A stretch of 64,000 nucleotides of DNA from Methyloceanibacter sp. wino2 (GCF_003071365.1 NZ_CP028960.1:868001-932000), one strand, 5' to 3'. Positions 43,679 to 52,821 are shown, counted from the first letter of the stretch. Program-made: numbers and translations. The notes: a model not told the origin generated them from the sequence alone.

Positions 43679-44305
43679 ATGTCAAAAGCCCAAAACGCAA
43701 CCGCCAAGCTCAGCGACGCGCAGCTCGTGATCCTCAGCGCCGCGGCTCAACGCCCTGACGGATCACTTCTCCCGTTGCCCGAAAGGTTGGCTTCGAAGGG
43801 CGCCGCTCAAAACAGAGTCATGGTCGACATCTTGTGCAAGCGAAAGCTGGCCGAGGAAAGGCAAGCCAACACCGGCGCACCTGAATGGCGCCGTGACAAA
43901 GAGGGCCGTCCTCTTGGACTGTTCATTACCAAGGCCGGGCTGCTCGCCCTCGGTATCGACGAGACGGAGGAGATAAAACCCTCGCAGGCGGCAGCGAGTA
44001 TGCCGCGCAAGCGCAAGACGGACGCAAGATCGCGCAGCAAGGTGCGGACCGCTTCAGCTCCTAAATCCAAGAAGCGCGCCGCGCCGTCGCAAAGCAAGCA
44101 GGAGACTGTGCTCAAGATGCTGCGCCGGACGTCGGGCGCTACCATCGACGACATCGTTGCCGAGACCGACTGGCAGCCGCATTCGGTGCGCGGCTTCTTC
44201 TCCGGCCTCGTCAAGAAGAAGCTCAAGCTGCCGCTTGTCTCCGAAGTCGGCAAGAACGGCGTGCGCCGCTACCGCATCGCCCCAACGAAGTCAGCCAAGG
44301 CCTAG
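43679..44305 (+). CDS. DUF3489 protein
   Basis: 208 residues. The C-terminal DUF3489 helix-turn-helix-like region ([40 protein letters not shown]) is preceded by a basic low-complexity linker ([20 protein letters not shown]). It is commonly encoded before DUF2924 and a serine recombinase in alphaproteobacterial mobile elements. A DNA-binding role is inferred. ATG 43679 is favoured by the nearby GGAGG. Confidence 0.85.
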   Translation: MSKAQNATAKLSDAQLVILSAAAQRPDGSLLPLPERLASKGAAQNRVMVDILCKRKLAEERQANTGAPEWRRDKEGRPLGLFITKAGLLALGIDETEEIKPSQAAASMPRKRKTDARSRSKVRTASAPKSKKRAAPSQSKQETVLKMLRRTSGATIDDIVAETDWQPHSVRGFFSGLVKKKLKLPLVSEVGKNGVRRYRIAPTKSAKA

Positions 44306-44308
44306 GTC

Positions 44309-44815
44309 ATGTCACGGCCTCAGTCCCCTCACCCGCGCCCACAGCGGCGCGGGCGAGTTTCCGCTCAAGCCGAGGCGGATCTTGTCGCACGGGTGAATGC
44401 CCTGCCCGACTGCCCGCGGGCCGAGCTCGAGGCGGAATGGCGACGGCTGTGGAGCCCCCACGTGCCACACCACGCCAGCCGAGCGTTCCTGGTCCGCGCC
44501 GTGGCCTACGGGCTCCAGGCCGAAGTCTACGGCGGTCTCGACTCCGAGACGCGGCGGCTCCTCAAGAAGGCCGGTCAGACGAACGGCAAGTCATCTAGAC
44601 CGCAACGGCGCAGGTTGAGCAAAGGCTCGAAGCTCTTCCGCGAATGGCACGGAGAGACGCACGAGGTGCTCGTGCTCGACAAGGACTTCGCCTGGCGCGG
44701 CGAGACCTACCCAAGCCTCAGCGCCATCGCCCGCGCCATCACCGGCACAAACTGGAATGGTTGGGCCTTCTTCGGTCTGAAGCGCCGCACCAAGGAGGCG
44801 CCGGCCGATGACTAA
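44309..44815 (+). CDS. DUF2924 protein
   Basis: 168 residues, with the DUF2924 signature LVRAVAYGLQAEVYGGLDSE and the end HEVLVLDKDFAWRGETYPSL, SAIARAITGTNWNGWAFFGL. It is encoded 3 bases after DUF3489 and overlaps the recombinase by 8. The family nearly always precedes such recombinases, so it is probably a recombination accessory factor. Confidence 0.88.
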   Translation: MSRPQSPHPRPQRRGRVSAQAEADLVARVNALPDCPRAELEAEWRRLWSPHVPHHASRAFLVRAVAYGLQAEVYGGLDSETRRLLKKAGQTNGKSSRPQRRRLSKGSKLFREWHGETHEVLVLDKDFAWRGETYPSLSAIARAITGTNWNGWAFFGLKRRTKEAPADD

Positions 44816-46604
44816 AACCAACGCGCGTGCGAAGCGCACCCGCTGCGCCATCTATACCCGCAAGTCATCCGACGAAGGTCTCGATCAGGAGTTCAACTCA
44901 CTCCATGCGCAACGAGAGGCCTGCGAGGCTTTCATCGCCAGTCAACGCCATGAAGGTTGGCACGCCCTCACCGCCCACTATGACGATGGTGGGTATTCCG
45001 GTGGGACCATGGACCGCCCTGCCCTCAAACGCCTTCTCGACGACATCGCCGCCGGCAAGGTCGACATCGTCGTGGTCTACAAGATCGACCGGCTGACGCG
45101 GTCATTGTTTGATTTCGCGAAGATCGTTGAAGCGTTCGACACACATAGCGTCTCATTCGTCTCGGTGACGCAAGCCTTCAACACCACGACCTCCATGGGT
45201 CGGCTCACCCTCAACGTGCTTCTCTCATTCGCCCAGTTCGAGCGCGAGGTGACGAGCGAGCGCATCCGCGACAAGATCGCGGCCTCAAAGAAGAAGGGTA
45301 TGTGGATGGGCGGCGCCGTGCCGCTTGGCTATGACGCCGTCGACCGGAAGCTCAAGATCAATGCCGAGGAGGCCAAGACGGTCAGGCGGCTGTTTGCGCT
45401 CTATCTCGAACTCGGCAGCGTCCGAAACCTTCTAGAGGAAACCCGGCGCCTCGGTCTCAAGACCAAGATACGTGGCTTGACCGATGGACGCCGAACGGGC
45501 GGCAGCGCCTTCAGCCGCGGCCACCTCTATCGCATCCTCTCGAGTCCCATCTATATCGGCCGGATTCCCCACCGCCAGACCAGCTACGACGGGGAGCATG
45601 AGGCGATCATCGGTGCCGAGACCTGGGAGAAGGTCCAGGCAAAGCTAAAGGTCAACGCCGGTCGCCAGCGCGGCCGCACCAGCTCCAAGCACCCCAGCCT
45701 GCTCGCCGGTCTCCTCTTCACGGCGGAAGGCGTTCCCTTCACGCCGTCCCATGCGGTCAACCACGGGCGGCGGTACCGGTATTATGTTGAGCGGTCACTG
45801 GTGGCGCCCAAGGCCGAAAAACAGGAAGTCGACCGTCAGGGCAACAGAAGCGAAGCTGGGTTGCGGGCCAAAGGCTGGCGCCTTCCCGCGCATGAGATCG
45901 AGCAGTTGGTACTCAGTCAACTGGCCGCCTTTCTCAGAGACCGCGGCAAGGTGCTCGGTGCCCTGCCCTCCAAGAAGAGATCGCCAGATCAGGTGTCGGC
46001 CGCGCTCGCGCAAGCAGGACGATTGGCTGATGCGTGCGTGGCGAGGTCCGCCGCCAGCCAAGCGGAGGTCGTTGCTGCTCTCGTGCGGCGCGTCACGGTC
46101 GCGCAAGACAAGGTAGCGATTGAGATGGCACGCAAGGCTATTGCCGCGCGGTTACTCAATCAGGAAGTTGTCGCCACATCTGTGGTGAAGGGCCGTGGAT
46201 CGATTAAGATTGAGGCGCCGGTGAGGTTTAGGCGGCGGGGCGTCGAAGCAAAGCTGGTCGTCCTAAACCAGCAGGCCGCTGCCGCCGAGCCCGATCCAAA
46301 CCTCGAAAAGGCGCTCGCGCGAGCGCATGATTGGTTCGGTCAGATCGTTCGAGGAGAAGCAGACGGAATCGGCGCCATTGCGCGTGCGGAGCGGCTCGAT
46401 AGGGCCTATGTGACCCGAGTGATCTGTTTGGCTTTTCTCTCGCCGGAGATCACAAAGACGATATTGGAAGGACGACAGCCGACAGAAATGACGGCGAAGC
46501 GTCTAGCCCGGACTGGGCTCCGGATCCCGCTTCTATGGAGTAATCAGGTTACCGCTGACAATGGAGCGAGACCGCAAATCGGTTCGCCGGACAATTCGGA
46601 CTGA
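44808..46604 (+). CDS. Large serine recombinase
   Basis: 598 residues. Resolvase domain with intact active site: AIYTRKSSDEGLDQEFNSL (catalytic Ser and first Arg) and YKIDRLTRSLFDF (DRLTR). The recombinase domain and a zinc-ribbon-like region follow (LAGLLFTAEG), then a long coiled-coil tail. It is the likely integrase of the phage-like module. Its catalytic motifs make a clear contrast with the defective homologue at 52267. The attachment site was not found. Confidence 0.93.
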   Translation: MTKTNARAKRTRCAIYTRKSSDEGLDQEFNSLHAQREACEAFIASQRHEGWHALTAHYDDGGYSGGTMDRPALKRLLDDIAAGKVDIVVVYKIDRLTRSLFDFAKIVEAFDTHSVSFVSVTQAFNTTTSMGRLTLNVLLSFAQFEREVTSERIRDKIAASKKKGMWMGGAVPLGYDAVDRKLKINAEEAKTVRRLFALYLELGSVRNLLEETRRLGLKTKIRGLTDGRRTGGSAFSRGHLYRILSSPIYIGRIPHRQTSYDGEHEAIIGAETWEKVQAKLKVNAGRQRGRTSSKHPSLLAGLLFTAEGVPFTPSHAVNHGRRYRYYVERSLVAPKAEKQEVDRQGNRSEAGLRAKGWRLPAHEIEQLVLSQLAAFLRDRGKVLGALPSKKRSPDQVSAALAQAGRLADACVARSAASQAEVVAALVRRVTVAQDKVAIEMARKAIAARLLNQEVVATSVVKGRGSIKIEAPVRFRRRGVEAKLVVLNQQAAAAEPDPNLEKALARAHDWFGQIVRGEADGIGAIARAERLDRAYVTRVICLAFLSPEITKTILEGRQPTEMTAKRLARTGLRIPLLWSNQVTADNGARPQIGSPDNSD

Positions 46605-46669
46605 CCTTGACTAGAACTCCGCCTGAATTTACGCTGATCCGCGTAATCGCTTTGTACCAGGGAGGGTCT

Positions 46670-47008
46670 ATGAGCGAGCGTGAAACAACTTTTGGGCGCG
46701 CTATCAGCACCGCACGCAAGGAAAAGGAATTGGGCCTGAAGGACGTAGCATCGCGTATCAAGCGTGAAAACGGAGAATCAATATCCGTGCAGTACCTGAA
46801 TGATATTGAACATGACCGGCGAAGCCCGTCATCGGATCGCATGGTGAAGCAGTTTGCCGTTGCCCTCGGACTGGAGGTGGACTGGCTTTACTATCTGGCC
46901 GGCCGGTTCCCGGAGGACGTGCGTCGAAAGAAAATGACCGCAAACGAAGTCGCTGCGGCGATGACAGCCTTTCGCAAGACAGGGCCCGCGCGTGGAGGCC
47001 GTCGCTAG
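46670..47008 (+). CDS. XRE-family repressor
   Basis: 112 residues with a Cro/cI helix-turn-helix (FGRAISTARKEKELGLKDVA; ISVQYLNDIEHDRRSPSSDR). ATG 46670 follows GGGAGGG. The stop overlaps the GTG start of the ImmA/IrrE gene by one base (TAGTG). The pair resembles ICEBs1 ImmR-ImmA, where the protease cleaves the repressor when DNA is damaged. Confidence 0.85.
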   Translation: MSERETTFGRAISTARKEKELGLKDVASRIKRENGESISVQYLNDIEHDRRSPSSDRMVKQFAVALGLEVDWLYYLAGRFPEDVRRKKMTANEVAAAMTAFRKTGPARGGRR

Positions 47009-47703
47009 TGGTCAGGTACGTGCGGGATAGTACAGGGCGTTTTTTGGAGCGGCCGCACTATGAGCCGAAAGAGCTGGACCGTGAGTGCGAGAACGTGGTC
47101 AGCAAGTTTCTGGCCGGCAAGTACGGCAAAGCCGAGTTCCCACTTTCGACCAACGACCTCACGCAGGTGATCGAGCGTGAGGCGGAAGATCTTGACCTCT
47201 TTGCGGACCTGTCGAAGTACGGCACCGACGTGGAGGGCGTCACGGAATTTCATCCCGGAGCCAAGCCCAGCGTAAAGATATCGAAAGTGCTCGCTGCGGA
47301 CGAGCGCTACCAGAACCGGCTGCGTACGACGCTTGCCCACGAATATGGGCACGTCCACTTCCATGCCTATCTGTGGGACACGCAGCCGCCGGGCGCCGAT
47401 CTGCTCCGGCGCAATCCGGATGCGAACCGGCAGATATGCAAGCGCGACAAAATTCTCGGCGCAGCGCAGTATGACTGGATGGAATGGCAGGCCGGATATG
47501 TCTGCGGTGCCATCCTGATGCCGGCAAGCCGGGTGCGCCGGCTTGCCGGTGACTACCTCGAATCACACCACCTGTACGGCCCGAAGCTCGACACACATCA
47601 TGATGCTAGGCTGATGGTGCTCACCATCCTCGCTCCGCAAAGTGTGACCCCCAAAATCGGCCCACTGAGAAAAACCGCCAGAAGGTCCCCACCTTCCGCG
47701 TAG
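47008..47703 (+). CDS. ImmA/IrrE metallopeptidase with a replaced C-terminus
   Basis: 231 residues. The catalytic HEYGHVHFH is at about residue 111, in the Zn-protease pattern. The family-like part runs to about GDYLESHHLYGP (base 47580); from there the frame reads LDTHHDARLMVLTILA, which is the repeat copy C. So the original C-terminus was cut off and replaced by repeat DNA. It may still be active because the metal site lies upstream. Confidence 0.85.
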   Translation: MVRYVRDSTGRFLERPHYEPKELDRECENVVSKFLAGKYGKAEFPLSTNDLTQVIEREAEDLDLFADLSKYGTDVEGVTEFHPGAKPSVKISKVLAADERYQNRLRTTLAHEYGHVHFHAYLWDTQPPGADLLRRNPDANRQICKRDKILGAAQYDWMEWQAGYVCGAILMPASRVRRLAGDYLESHHLYGPKLDTHHDARLMVLTILAPQSVTPKIGPLRKTARRSPPSA

Positions 47704-47825
47704 GTGCGCGTCTCTCTGCTCTCACTAGGCAGAACCATCGCGGACTAGTGGCGCATTTCCGCACTTCTTCGGGGCTGTTTAGCGGTGGTCAACAGAGAGC
47801 CGGAAACCACGCGACTAGGTGGCTG
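47583..47825. repeat. Copy C of the tRNA-flank repeat, beside tRNA-Gln
   Basis: Same orientation and borders as copy B (7771-8012). It ends in TGGCTG, the last 6 bases of the tRNA gene read from the 3' side, so the tRNA CCA end is part of the repeat. It contains a GATGGTG-CT-CACCATC hairpin. Confidence 0.85.
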
Positions 47826-47893
47826 GGGCGCCAGGATTCGAACCTGGGATCACGAGACCAAAACCCGTTGCCTTACCGCTTGGCCACGCCCCA
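47820..47893 (-). tRNA. tRNA-Gln (anticodon TTG)
   Basis: 74 bases, minus strand. Acceptor TGGGGCG pairs with CGCCCCA, discriminator G, encoded CCA. The T-loop is TTCGAAT in a CCAGG/CCTGG stem, and the anticodon loop is TTTTGGT, giving TTG. It adjoins repeat copy C exactly at its 3' end, which suggests an integration site. Confidence 0.95.
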
Positions 47894-48120
47894 TCACGCT
47901 TGTTCGGAAGCCGCTCCATCACCGCGCGAGCCAAGCGACTCAACCGGCGGCCCGGCTTCGGGCGGAGCGGGCTGCCGTCGTACCAGCATCGGGGCCGTTC
48001 GGCAATGGATCGGCCTATTCGCCGCCAAAAAACTTTGCGCGAAACCGCGCACCTCTTTGTTGCGGGCGGGCCCGCCGCCGTCTATATACGGTCCTCTTCC
48101 AGCCAAATCTCTGGTCGTGG

Positions 48121-48197
48121 CGGAGTGTAGCGCAGCCTGGTAGCGCACCTCGTTCGGGACGAGGGGGTCGCAGGTTCAAATCCTGCCACTCCGACCA
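48121..48197 (+). tRNA. tRNA-Pro (anticodon CGG)
   Basis: 77 bases. Acceptor CGGAGTG pairs with CACTCCG, followed by A and CCA. The anticodon stem is CTCGT/ACGAG with loop TCGGG, giving CGG, and the T-loop is TTCAAAT. Between it and tRNA-Gln no gene is seen; 164 bases of unassigned DNA follow. Confidence 0.95.
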
Positions 48198-48361
48198 TTG
48201 ATTTCCTCAATAGAAGTGACTTCTGCCAGAAATGGGCACCGGCCTCTGTGCACAACTTCCTGCGCCGACTGAATCTTCTATTCAGATCAATTGCCTACTA
48301 CACTCATTTGCGAACGTGCTAGTCGTCGACGCCAAGCACTCCCAGGCACCTGAGTCACGCC

Positions 48362-49135
48362 TCACCTGAACCAAGCGAATGGATTGAACGAGTTCTTGTC
48401 TTCGCGCGAGGCAGAGGCAGCGCCCTCCGTCTCAATCTTCAATCGCTCGGAACCATTAGCAGCAGAAGGCTGCTCTCGCTTCTCGCCAGACACTGGCTTC
48501 TTGACGCCTCCGCCTGTGGCTACTGCCGCGACGGCGCTTTGATTTTCCGTCGCTTCTGCAATTGGCGCTTTGGACATCTGCGGCTCGGGGCCTGCGTCTT
48601 CGACTGGCGAGGTGTTGACGCCAAGACCGAATAGCCGCCAACGATCATTCACGGTCTGAAAAATTAGGTCGAAGTTCAAACGCTCCGGCTGCGTCGCAAA
48701 GAATCCCGTTACACGCAACATACCGTTCGGTTCGATCGCGGGCGCTTGAACCAGCTTAGGATGCATACGGATTATCGGCGATAGATCAAAATTCCGATCC
48801 CGGAGTTCAGCGAAGGTCTCAGCAAGTTGCCCCGAGCTGTTGACGACCTGAAACCCGGGCGCACCCAACTCTCGAAAAACGCTGTAGTTGCCCGTTAGAT
48901 TTGCTTGATTGAGTGAAATGAGCGTCGAACAAACCAAGGCAACGATCTGGTCGTTCGATGGCACCGCGATAGAGGAGGCTGATTGAGGCTCGTCCGTCGG
49001 CGTTCCCTCCGGCCCATTTTTCTCCTGAGCGACCGCCGAGCCTAGCGGGACACTGCACAGAAGCAGCCATAGGGCGGTCGCGATAAGCCAGTTCTTACGC
49101 AATTGGAACGGCCTCAACAAAAAGTGGCCCCTCAA
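48362..49135 (-). CDS. Exported protein of unknown function
   Basis: 257 residues. The signal peptide (LIATALWLLLCSVPLGSAVA) ends near residue 36. A central domain (ALVCSTLISLNQANLTGNYS; RLNFDLIFQTVNDRWRLFGL) resembles small ligand-binding or beta-barrel-like folds, and the C-terminal third is low-complexity. No family could be named. Confidence 0.6.
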   Translation of the reverse strand: MRGHFLLRPFQLRKNWLIATALWLLLCSVPLGSAVAQEKNGPEGTPTDEPQSASSIAVPSNDQIVALVCSTLISLNQANLTGNYSVFRELGAPGFQVVNSSGQLAETFAELRDRNFDLSPIIRMHPKLVQAPAIEPNGMLRVTGFFATQPERLNFDLIFQTVNDRWRLFGLGVNTSPVEDAGPEPQMSKAPIAEATENQSAVAAVATGGGVKKPVSGEKREQPSAANGSERLKIETEGAASASREDKNSFNPFAWFR

Positions 49136-49255
49136 CGTGTATGCTGAGGGAGCCAGTTATCCAGGGACGCGGCTTTCCCGCAGTTCGCCCACTCGTATGG
49201 GCATCTGCCGGGATTTCATTGTTGCCTCCTCAGCGCATCTCCCGATGGCAAAGCA

Positions 49256-49292
49256 GGGGGAGGAAAGGCCAACCTAGTAGGCCGGCCCTCCC
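49256..49292. terminator. Hairpin after the adhesin gene
   Basis: GGGGGAGGAAAGGCC and GGCCGGCCCTCCC can pair imperfectly. It is followed on the plus strand by TTCTTTTC. The T-run is on the plus side, so it suits a plus transcript better than the adhesin transcript. Confidence 0.4.
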
Positions 49293-49302
49293 TTCTTTTC
49301 GT

Positions 49303-51813
49303 CTACCGATAGACGCTGGGGTTGTTATTGCCCCAAGTCCACTGCGCACCGACGCGGCCGCCCCAGACATCGTCGCCGCTTCCATCCTGGAAGCCTACGC
49401 CGAAGCCGCCAGAGAGGGCCAAGCGGTCACCTTCGGAGATGACATCGTTGCCGACGACGCCAATGAAGGACCAGCTGAGGGCATTGGCACCCTCAAAGGT
49501 ACCCCAGTTCATGGCCGTACCGAAGGTCTCGTTCCCCGTCAGATCTGGGTTCTCCATTGAGAGCGCAAGAGCCACACCCGAACGGTTGCCGTCGATTTCC
49601 TGCCGGTTGTTTCTGATGTCCCGGAAGGCCTGATCGATCTGGCCGAAGATCTGGCCGCCATCGGTTGCCAAGTTGCCCTTGCCATCAGAGGTGACGACCT
49701 CCAAGGGACCCGATTGCCGCGCCTTGCTCTTACCCGAGGTGATGCCAGGTGTCTTGTAGGTGTCATTCTTGGTACCCATGACAAACTGGTTCCTCTTCGT
49801 GGCCCTTGCACCGGCGCCAAGGGCTGTGCTGTGCCTTTGAGTCGCTGCAGCACCGGCACCCAATGCCGTAGCATTCGGACCCGCCGAGTAGGCGTTGTAG
49901 CCAATAGCGACACCGGAGGGTCCCTTCGCCTTTGCGTTGGTGCCCATAGCAATCGTGTTGTCGGCCGAGACGCCGTTCCCCGCATTGGTACCAATTGCAA
50001 TGTTGTCGAAGCCGGTGACGTTGTTGCCCGCGCGATTACCGTATGTGAGGTTACGGTTGCCGCTGACGTTATTGCCGGATCTGTTTCCGGTCACGACATT
50101 CTGGCTGCTTCCCACGTTGTTTCCGGATTCATCACCCACAACAATGTTTTTGGTCGAGCCGGAGCCATATCCCCTGCCGGACCAATCGCCGATCACCGTG
50201 TTGTTGGACACGTTGTCACCAGCACCTGTACCAGACCCGTTTCCGATGATCGTGTTGTAGTTGAAGTTGTCTCCATTCCCGCTGCCCGAGCCATCACCGA
50301 TGATCTTGTTGCCTTCGACGTGGTTCTCGTTTCCGCTACCGGACGCATCGCCGATGATCACGTTGTGGATGAGGTGAGCCTCACCATCGGGCCCGTTGCC
50401 GTTCAGGCTGCCAGAGCCGTTCCCGAGAATGGTGTTGTCGAGGATTTCGGCATTGCCGGAACCCCCGTCTGCCAGACCATTGCCGTTGCCGCTCCCTGAG
50501 AGAGCGCCAACGACAAAGTTGCCGCTGACATTGGCATTGCCTTCTGTGCCTTCAGCAGTGACGTCACCGTTACCGTTGAGGCTGAGGTTGCCCTCGCCAA
50601 TGGTCTCGTTGAAGGTGACCTCAGCGTTACCATCGTAGCCATTGCCGTTTCCAAGTGCGTTCCCGGTTCCGGCCACGAAGTTGTTGTTAATCGTGGCGCT
50701 GCCGGTACCACCCGTGAAACCGTCCACGTTGCCGTCTCCGTTGCTGTCAGTTGGAATGACTGCACCGTTGCCGTTGCCGGTTGCGTTCAAGTTGCCGGTC
50801 ACGAAGTTGTTGTTGATGCTCGCGAAGGCCGCCGGATCATCTCCTTGCAGAGCGGCACCATTGCCGTTGCCGAGCGCGTTGGCGTTCCCGAAAAATGAGT
50901 TGTTCGTCATGAGCAACTCGGAATCCCCGGTGCTGAGTGAGTTGGCGTTGCCCGTCCCATTCAGGTTCCCGAAGGCCTGGTTGTTGATCATGATGGCCTC
51001 GGTTTCACCCTCCTCACATCCCGGGTCGCCGGAGAAGTTTCCATTGTCCGTTTGGAATGGCGCAAGCGGAGATGAGCAACCGACGCGGTTGGCGTTGGCG
51101 CTCAGATTGCCAACGCCCCTGGTCGTGTTCTCCGCTGAAACGACGAGTGTGTTCCCGAATAGGGTGTTTCCGTTCACGCTTCCATTGAGAATGCCGGCGT
51201 GATCGTTGAGTGCCTGGACGTTCACCACTTCGATGTAGTCGTCTTGGTCTGGGTTGGTGACCAGGGCGTTGGCATTCAGGCTCCCATTGAGAACGCCGAC
51301 CTCCGAGTTCAGGAGAGCCACATTGAGTGAATCGCCCCCGCCAAGCGTGTTGGCGTTGCCGCTACCGTTAGCCACGCCAACTTGCCAGTTCAAAACAGAC
51401 AGATTGAGCGTGTCGCCGAAAAGATTGTTGGCGTTGCCGCTGCCATTGGCGAGGCCGATGCCGACATCACCAATCTGAATGGTCTGACCGTCACCAAAGA
51501 GTGAGTTGCCGTTGCCGCTCCCATTAAAGGCACCAACGTAGAAGTCACCGGCACCGTTGAACCCAGGGAAGAAATCATCACCGTTCCCAACACAGTTGAG
51601 ACCGCCTGGGACCTCAATGCTGGCAACACATTGGGCCTGTGCCTCGACCGGCAAAACCGCGATGTTGATGAGTCCCGCAAGCACCACGCTTGACCCAGCG
51701 AACATCAGCTTCGCTGCGAAACGCCGTGCGCCCCTATGAAGTCCTTCTGAGTGCTGAGTCACGCCAGCCCCTAGGCTGCCTTGACTCTCCAAATTCCTTG
51801 AAATCCGCCTCAT
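49303..51813 (-). CDS. YadA-like trimeric autotransporter adhesin
   Basis: 836 residues. The signal region (AAKLMFAGSSVVLAGLINIA) is followed by a long passenger of Asn/Gly-rich repeats with period about 16-24 (NGSGNANNLFGDTL and related, then GNGSGSLNGNGPDG, IIGDGSGSGNGDNF). Typical YadA head motifs come next (NIAIGTNAGNGV, NTIAMGTNAKAK, SGVAIGYNAYS, STALGAGARATKRNQFVMGT). A C-terminal membrane anchor of four strands (LALSMENPDLTGNETFGTAM to RVGAQWTWGNNN) follows. Such proteins form trimers and bind surfaces or other cells. No long coiled-coil stalk is seen. ATG 51813 gives a normal signal; the frame extends 18 residues upstream. Confidence 0.85.
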   Translation of the reverse strand: MRRISRNLESQGSLGAGVTQHSEGLHRGARRFAAKLMFAGSSVVLAGLINIAVLPVEAQAQCVASIEVPGGLNCVGNGDDFFPGFNGAGDFYVGAFNGSGNGNSLFGDGQTIQIGDVGIGLANGSGNANNLFGDTLNLSVLNWQVGVANGSGNANTLGGGDSLNVALLNSEVGVLNGSLNANALVTNPDQDDYIEVVNVQALNDHAGILNGSVNGNTLFGNTLVVSAENTTRGVGNLSANANRVGCSSPLAPFQTDNGNFSGDPGCEEGETEAIMINNQAFGNLNGTGNANSLSTGDSELLMTNNSFFGNANALGNGNGAALQGDDPAAFASINNNFVTGNLNATGNGNGAVIPTDSNGDGNVDGFTGGTGSATINNNFVAGTGNALGNGNGYDGNAEVTFNETIGEGNLSLNGNGDVTAEGTEGNANVSGNFVVGALSGSGNGNGLADGGSGNAEILDNTILGNGSGSLNGNGPDGEAHLIHNVIIGDASGSGNENHVEGNKIIGDGSGSGNGDNFNYNTIIGNGSGTGAGDNVSNNTVIGDWSGRGYGSGSTKNIVVGDESGNNVGSSQNVVTGNRSGNNVSGNRNLTYGNRAGNNVTGFDNIAIGTNAGNGVSADNTIAMGTNAKAKGPSGVAIGYNAYSAGPNATALGAGAAATQRHSTALGAGARATKRNQFVMGTKNDTYKTPGITSGKSKARQSGPLEVVTSDGKGNLATDGGQIFGQIDQAFRDIRNNRQEIDGNRSGVALALSMENPDLTGNETFGTAMNWGTFEGANALSWSFIGVVGNDVISEGDRLALSGGFGVGFQDGSGDDVWGGRVGAQWTWGNNNPSVYR

Positions 51814-51932
51814 GTTGCATCCCCCAGTTTGACGGGCCGTTGAATAGTAGTAATCGAGCAACGGCACACCCCGTAACCTGCACTCGTTGCTGCTGAGAGC
51901 AGTTAATAGGGGGGTTCTGACTGAGGTCTACT

Positions 51933-51950
51933 TATGAATATTGATTCATA
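51933..51950. promoter_or_regulatory. Perfect inverted repeat in the adhesin/recombinase-homologue intergenic region
   Basis: TATGAAT-ATTG-ATTCATA, 7-base arms, in an AT-rich stretch of about 150 bases between the divergent genes at 51813 and 52267. The rest of this 450-base region shows no gene. It is a good operator candidate for a DNA-binding regulator encoded next to it. Confidence 0.5.
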
Positions 51951-52266
51951 ATGTTCTGAGATTTGTATTGATACAGTAAATAGCGTTAACCTATCTCGCT
52001 TTTGAGACTTTTTTAATACTACTGAAACGTGTACGGATTACACCCAAGTGGTCTTAATGCCGCTATCTTGAGGGCATCACCAGAAGGTTTCATCTCAGAA
52101 GTCGCTGAAAATTAGGACAGATATAGCTACAGGGCGAGGCCAGGCGGATAGCTTGAGATTTCCGCCGCAGTGTGCCCTCTGGGCCACACTTTGGACGTGT
52201 CAAGTATAGATCAGGTCAGACCTTAGAATACAGCCTACAGAATCCAAACTTTGCAGGTTATAGCCA

Positions 52267-52821
52267 GTGATTGTTGGGTACCTAAAAAGTGCTGTCTCCA
52301 GCGACGAAATGGGCGACGAGATATCGGCCCTTGAGGACGCCGGATGCGAGAGGATTGTTCTGGACAGTTCGTACTCAGAAGGTCCCGGCGCTGACATGTT
52401 GAGAGCGGTCATCAACCGTCTCGACGATGGGGACGGGCTTGTCGTTTGGAGCCTCGACTCGGTAGCCAACACGATGGCTAGTCTTGTCGAGCTCATTCTG
52501 CAACTCGATGGGCGAAACATCCAATTTCGATCACTGAAGGAAGGATTCGACTCACACGGCCAACATCGGTCGGTCTTGAGAGCAACATTTCAGCAGCTTA
52601 GGCAATTCGAACGACAAGTCGAAGCTCGCCATCGAGAGGAGCGCCGCGGGCGTCGCGTTGGCCGCCCCCGCGCGCTCTCAGAGGAAGACGTCGATCGAGC
52701 CCGTAGGCTCCTGAAGGAGGGGCGTGTGATGGACGACGTAGCTAGAGAACTAAATGTGTCTCGAGCCACCTTGTATCGCTATATCGAACAAAGTCGTCCC
52801 GAACCCCGAGGGAGAGACTAG
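52267..52821 (+). CDS. Serine-recombinase homologue with lost active site (probable DNA-binding regulator)
   Basis: 184 residues, aligning end to end with Hin-type invertases: resolvase domain (residues 1-110; GDGLVVWSLDSVANTMASLV, IQFRSLKEGFD) and C-terminal helix-turn-helix (VGRPRALSEEDVDRARRLLK; DDVARELNVSRATLYRYIE). The catalytic block GYxRVST reads GYLKSAV, so the Ser nucleophile position is Ala and the Arg is Lys. The DRLGR block reads DSVAN, so both Arg are gone. DNA binding is intact while strand cleavage should be impossible. It has a GTG start. It lies divergent from the YadA-like gene and may regulate it. Confidence 0.85.
   Translation: MIVGYLKSAVSSDEMGDEISALEDAGCERIVLDSSYSEGPGADMLRAVINRLDDGDGLVVWSLDSVANTMASLVELILQLDGRNIQFRSLKEGFDSHGQHRSVLRATFQQLRQFERQVEARHREERRGRRVGRPRALSEEDVDRARRLLKEGRVMDDVARELNVSRATLYRYIEQSRPEPRGRD

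Noticed and set aside
50000-51700. CRISPR-like regular repeats
   Set aside because: The periodicity is codon-based and belongs to the Asn/Gly-rich repeats of the YadA-like gene; the units vary and there are no unique spacers.
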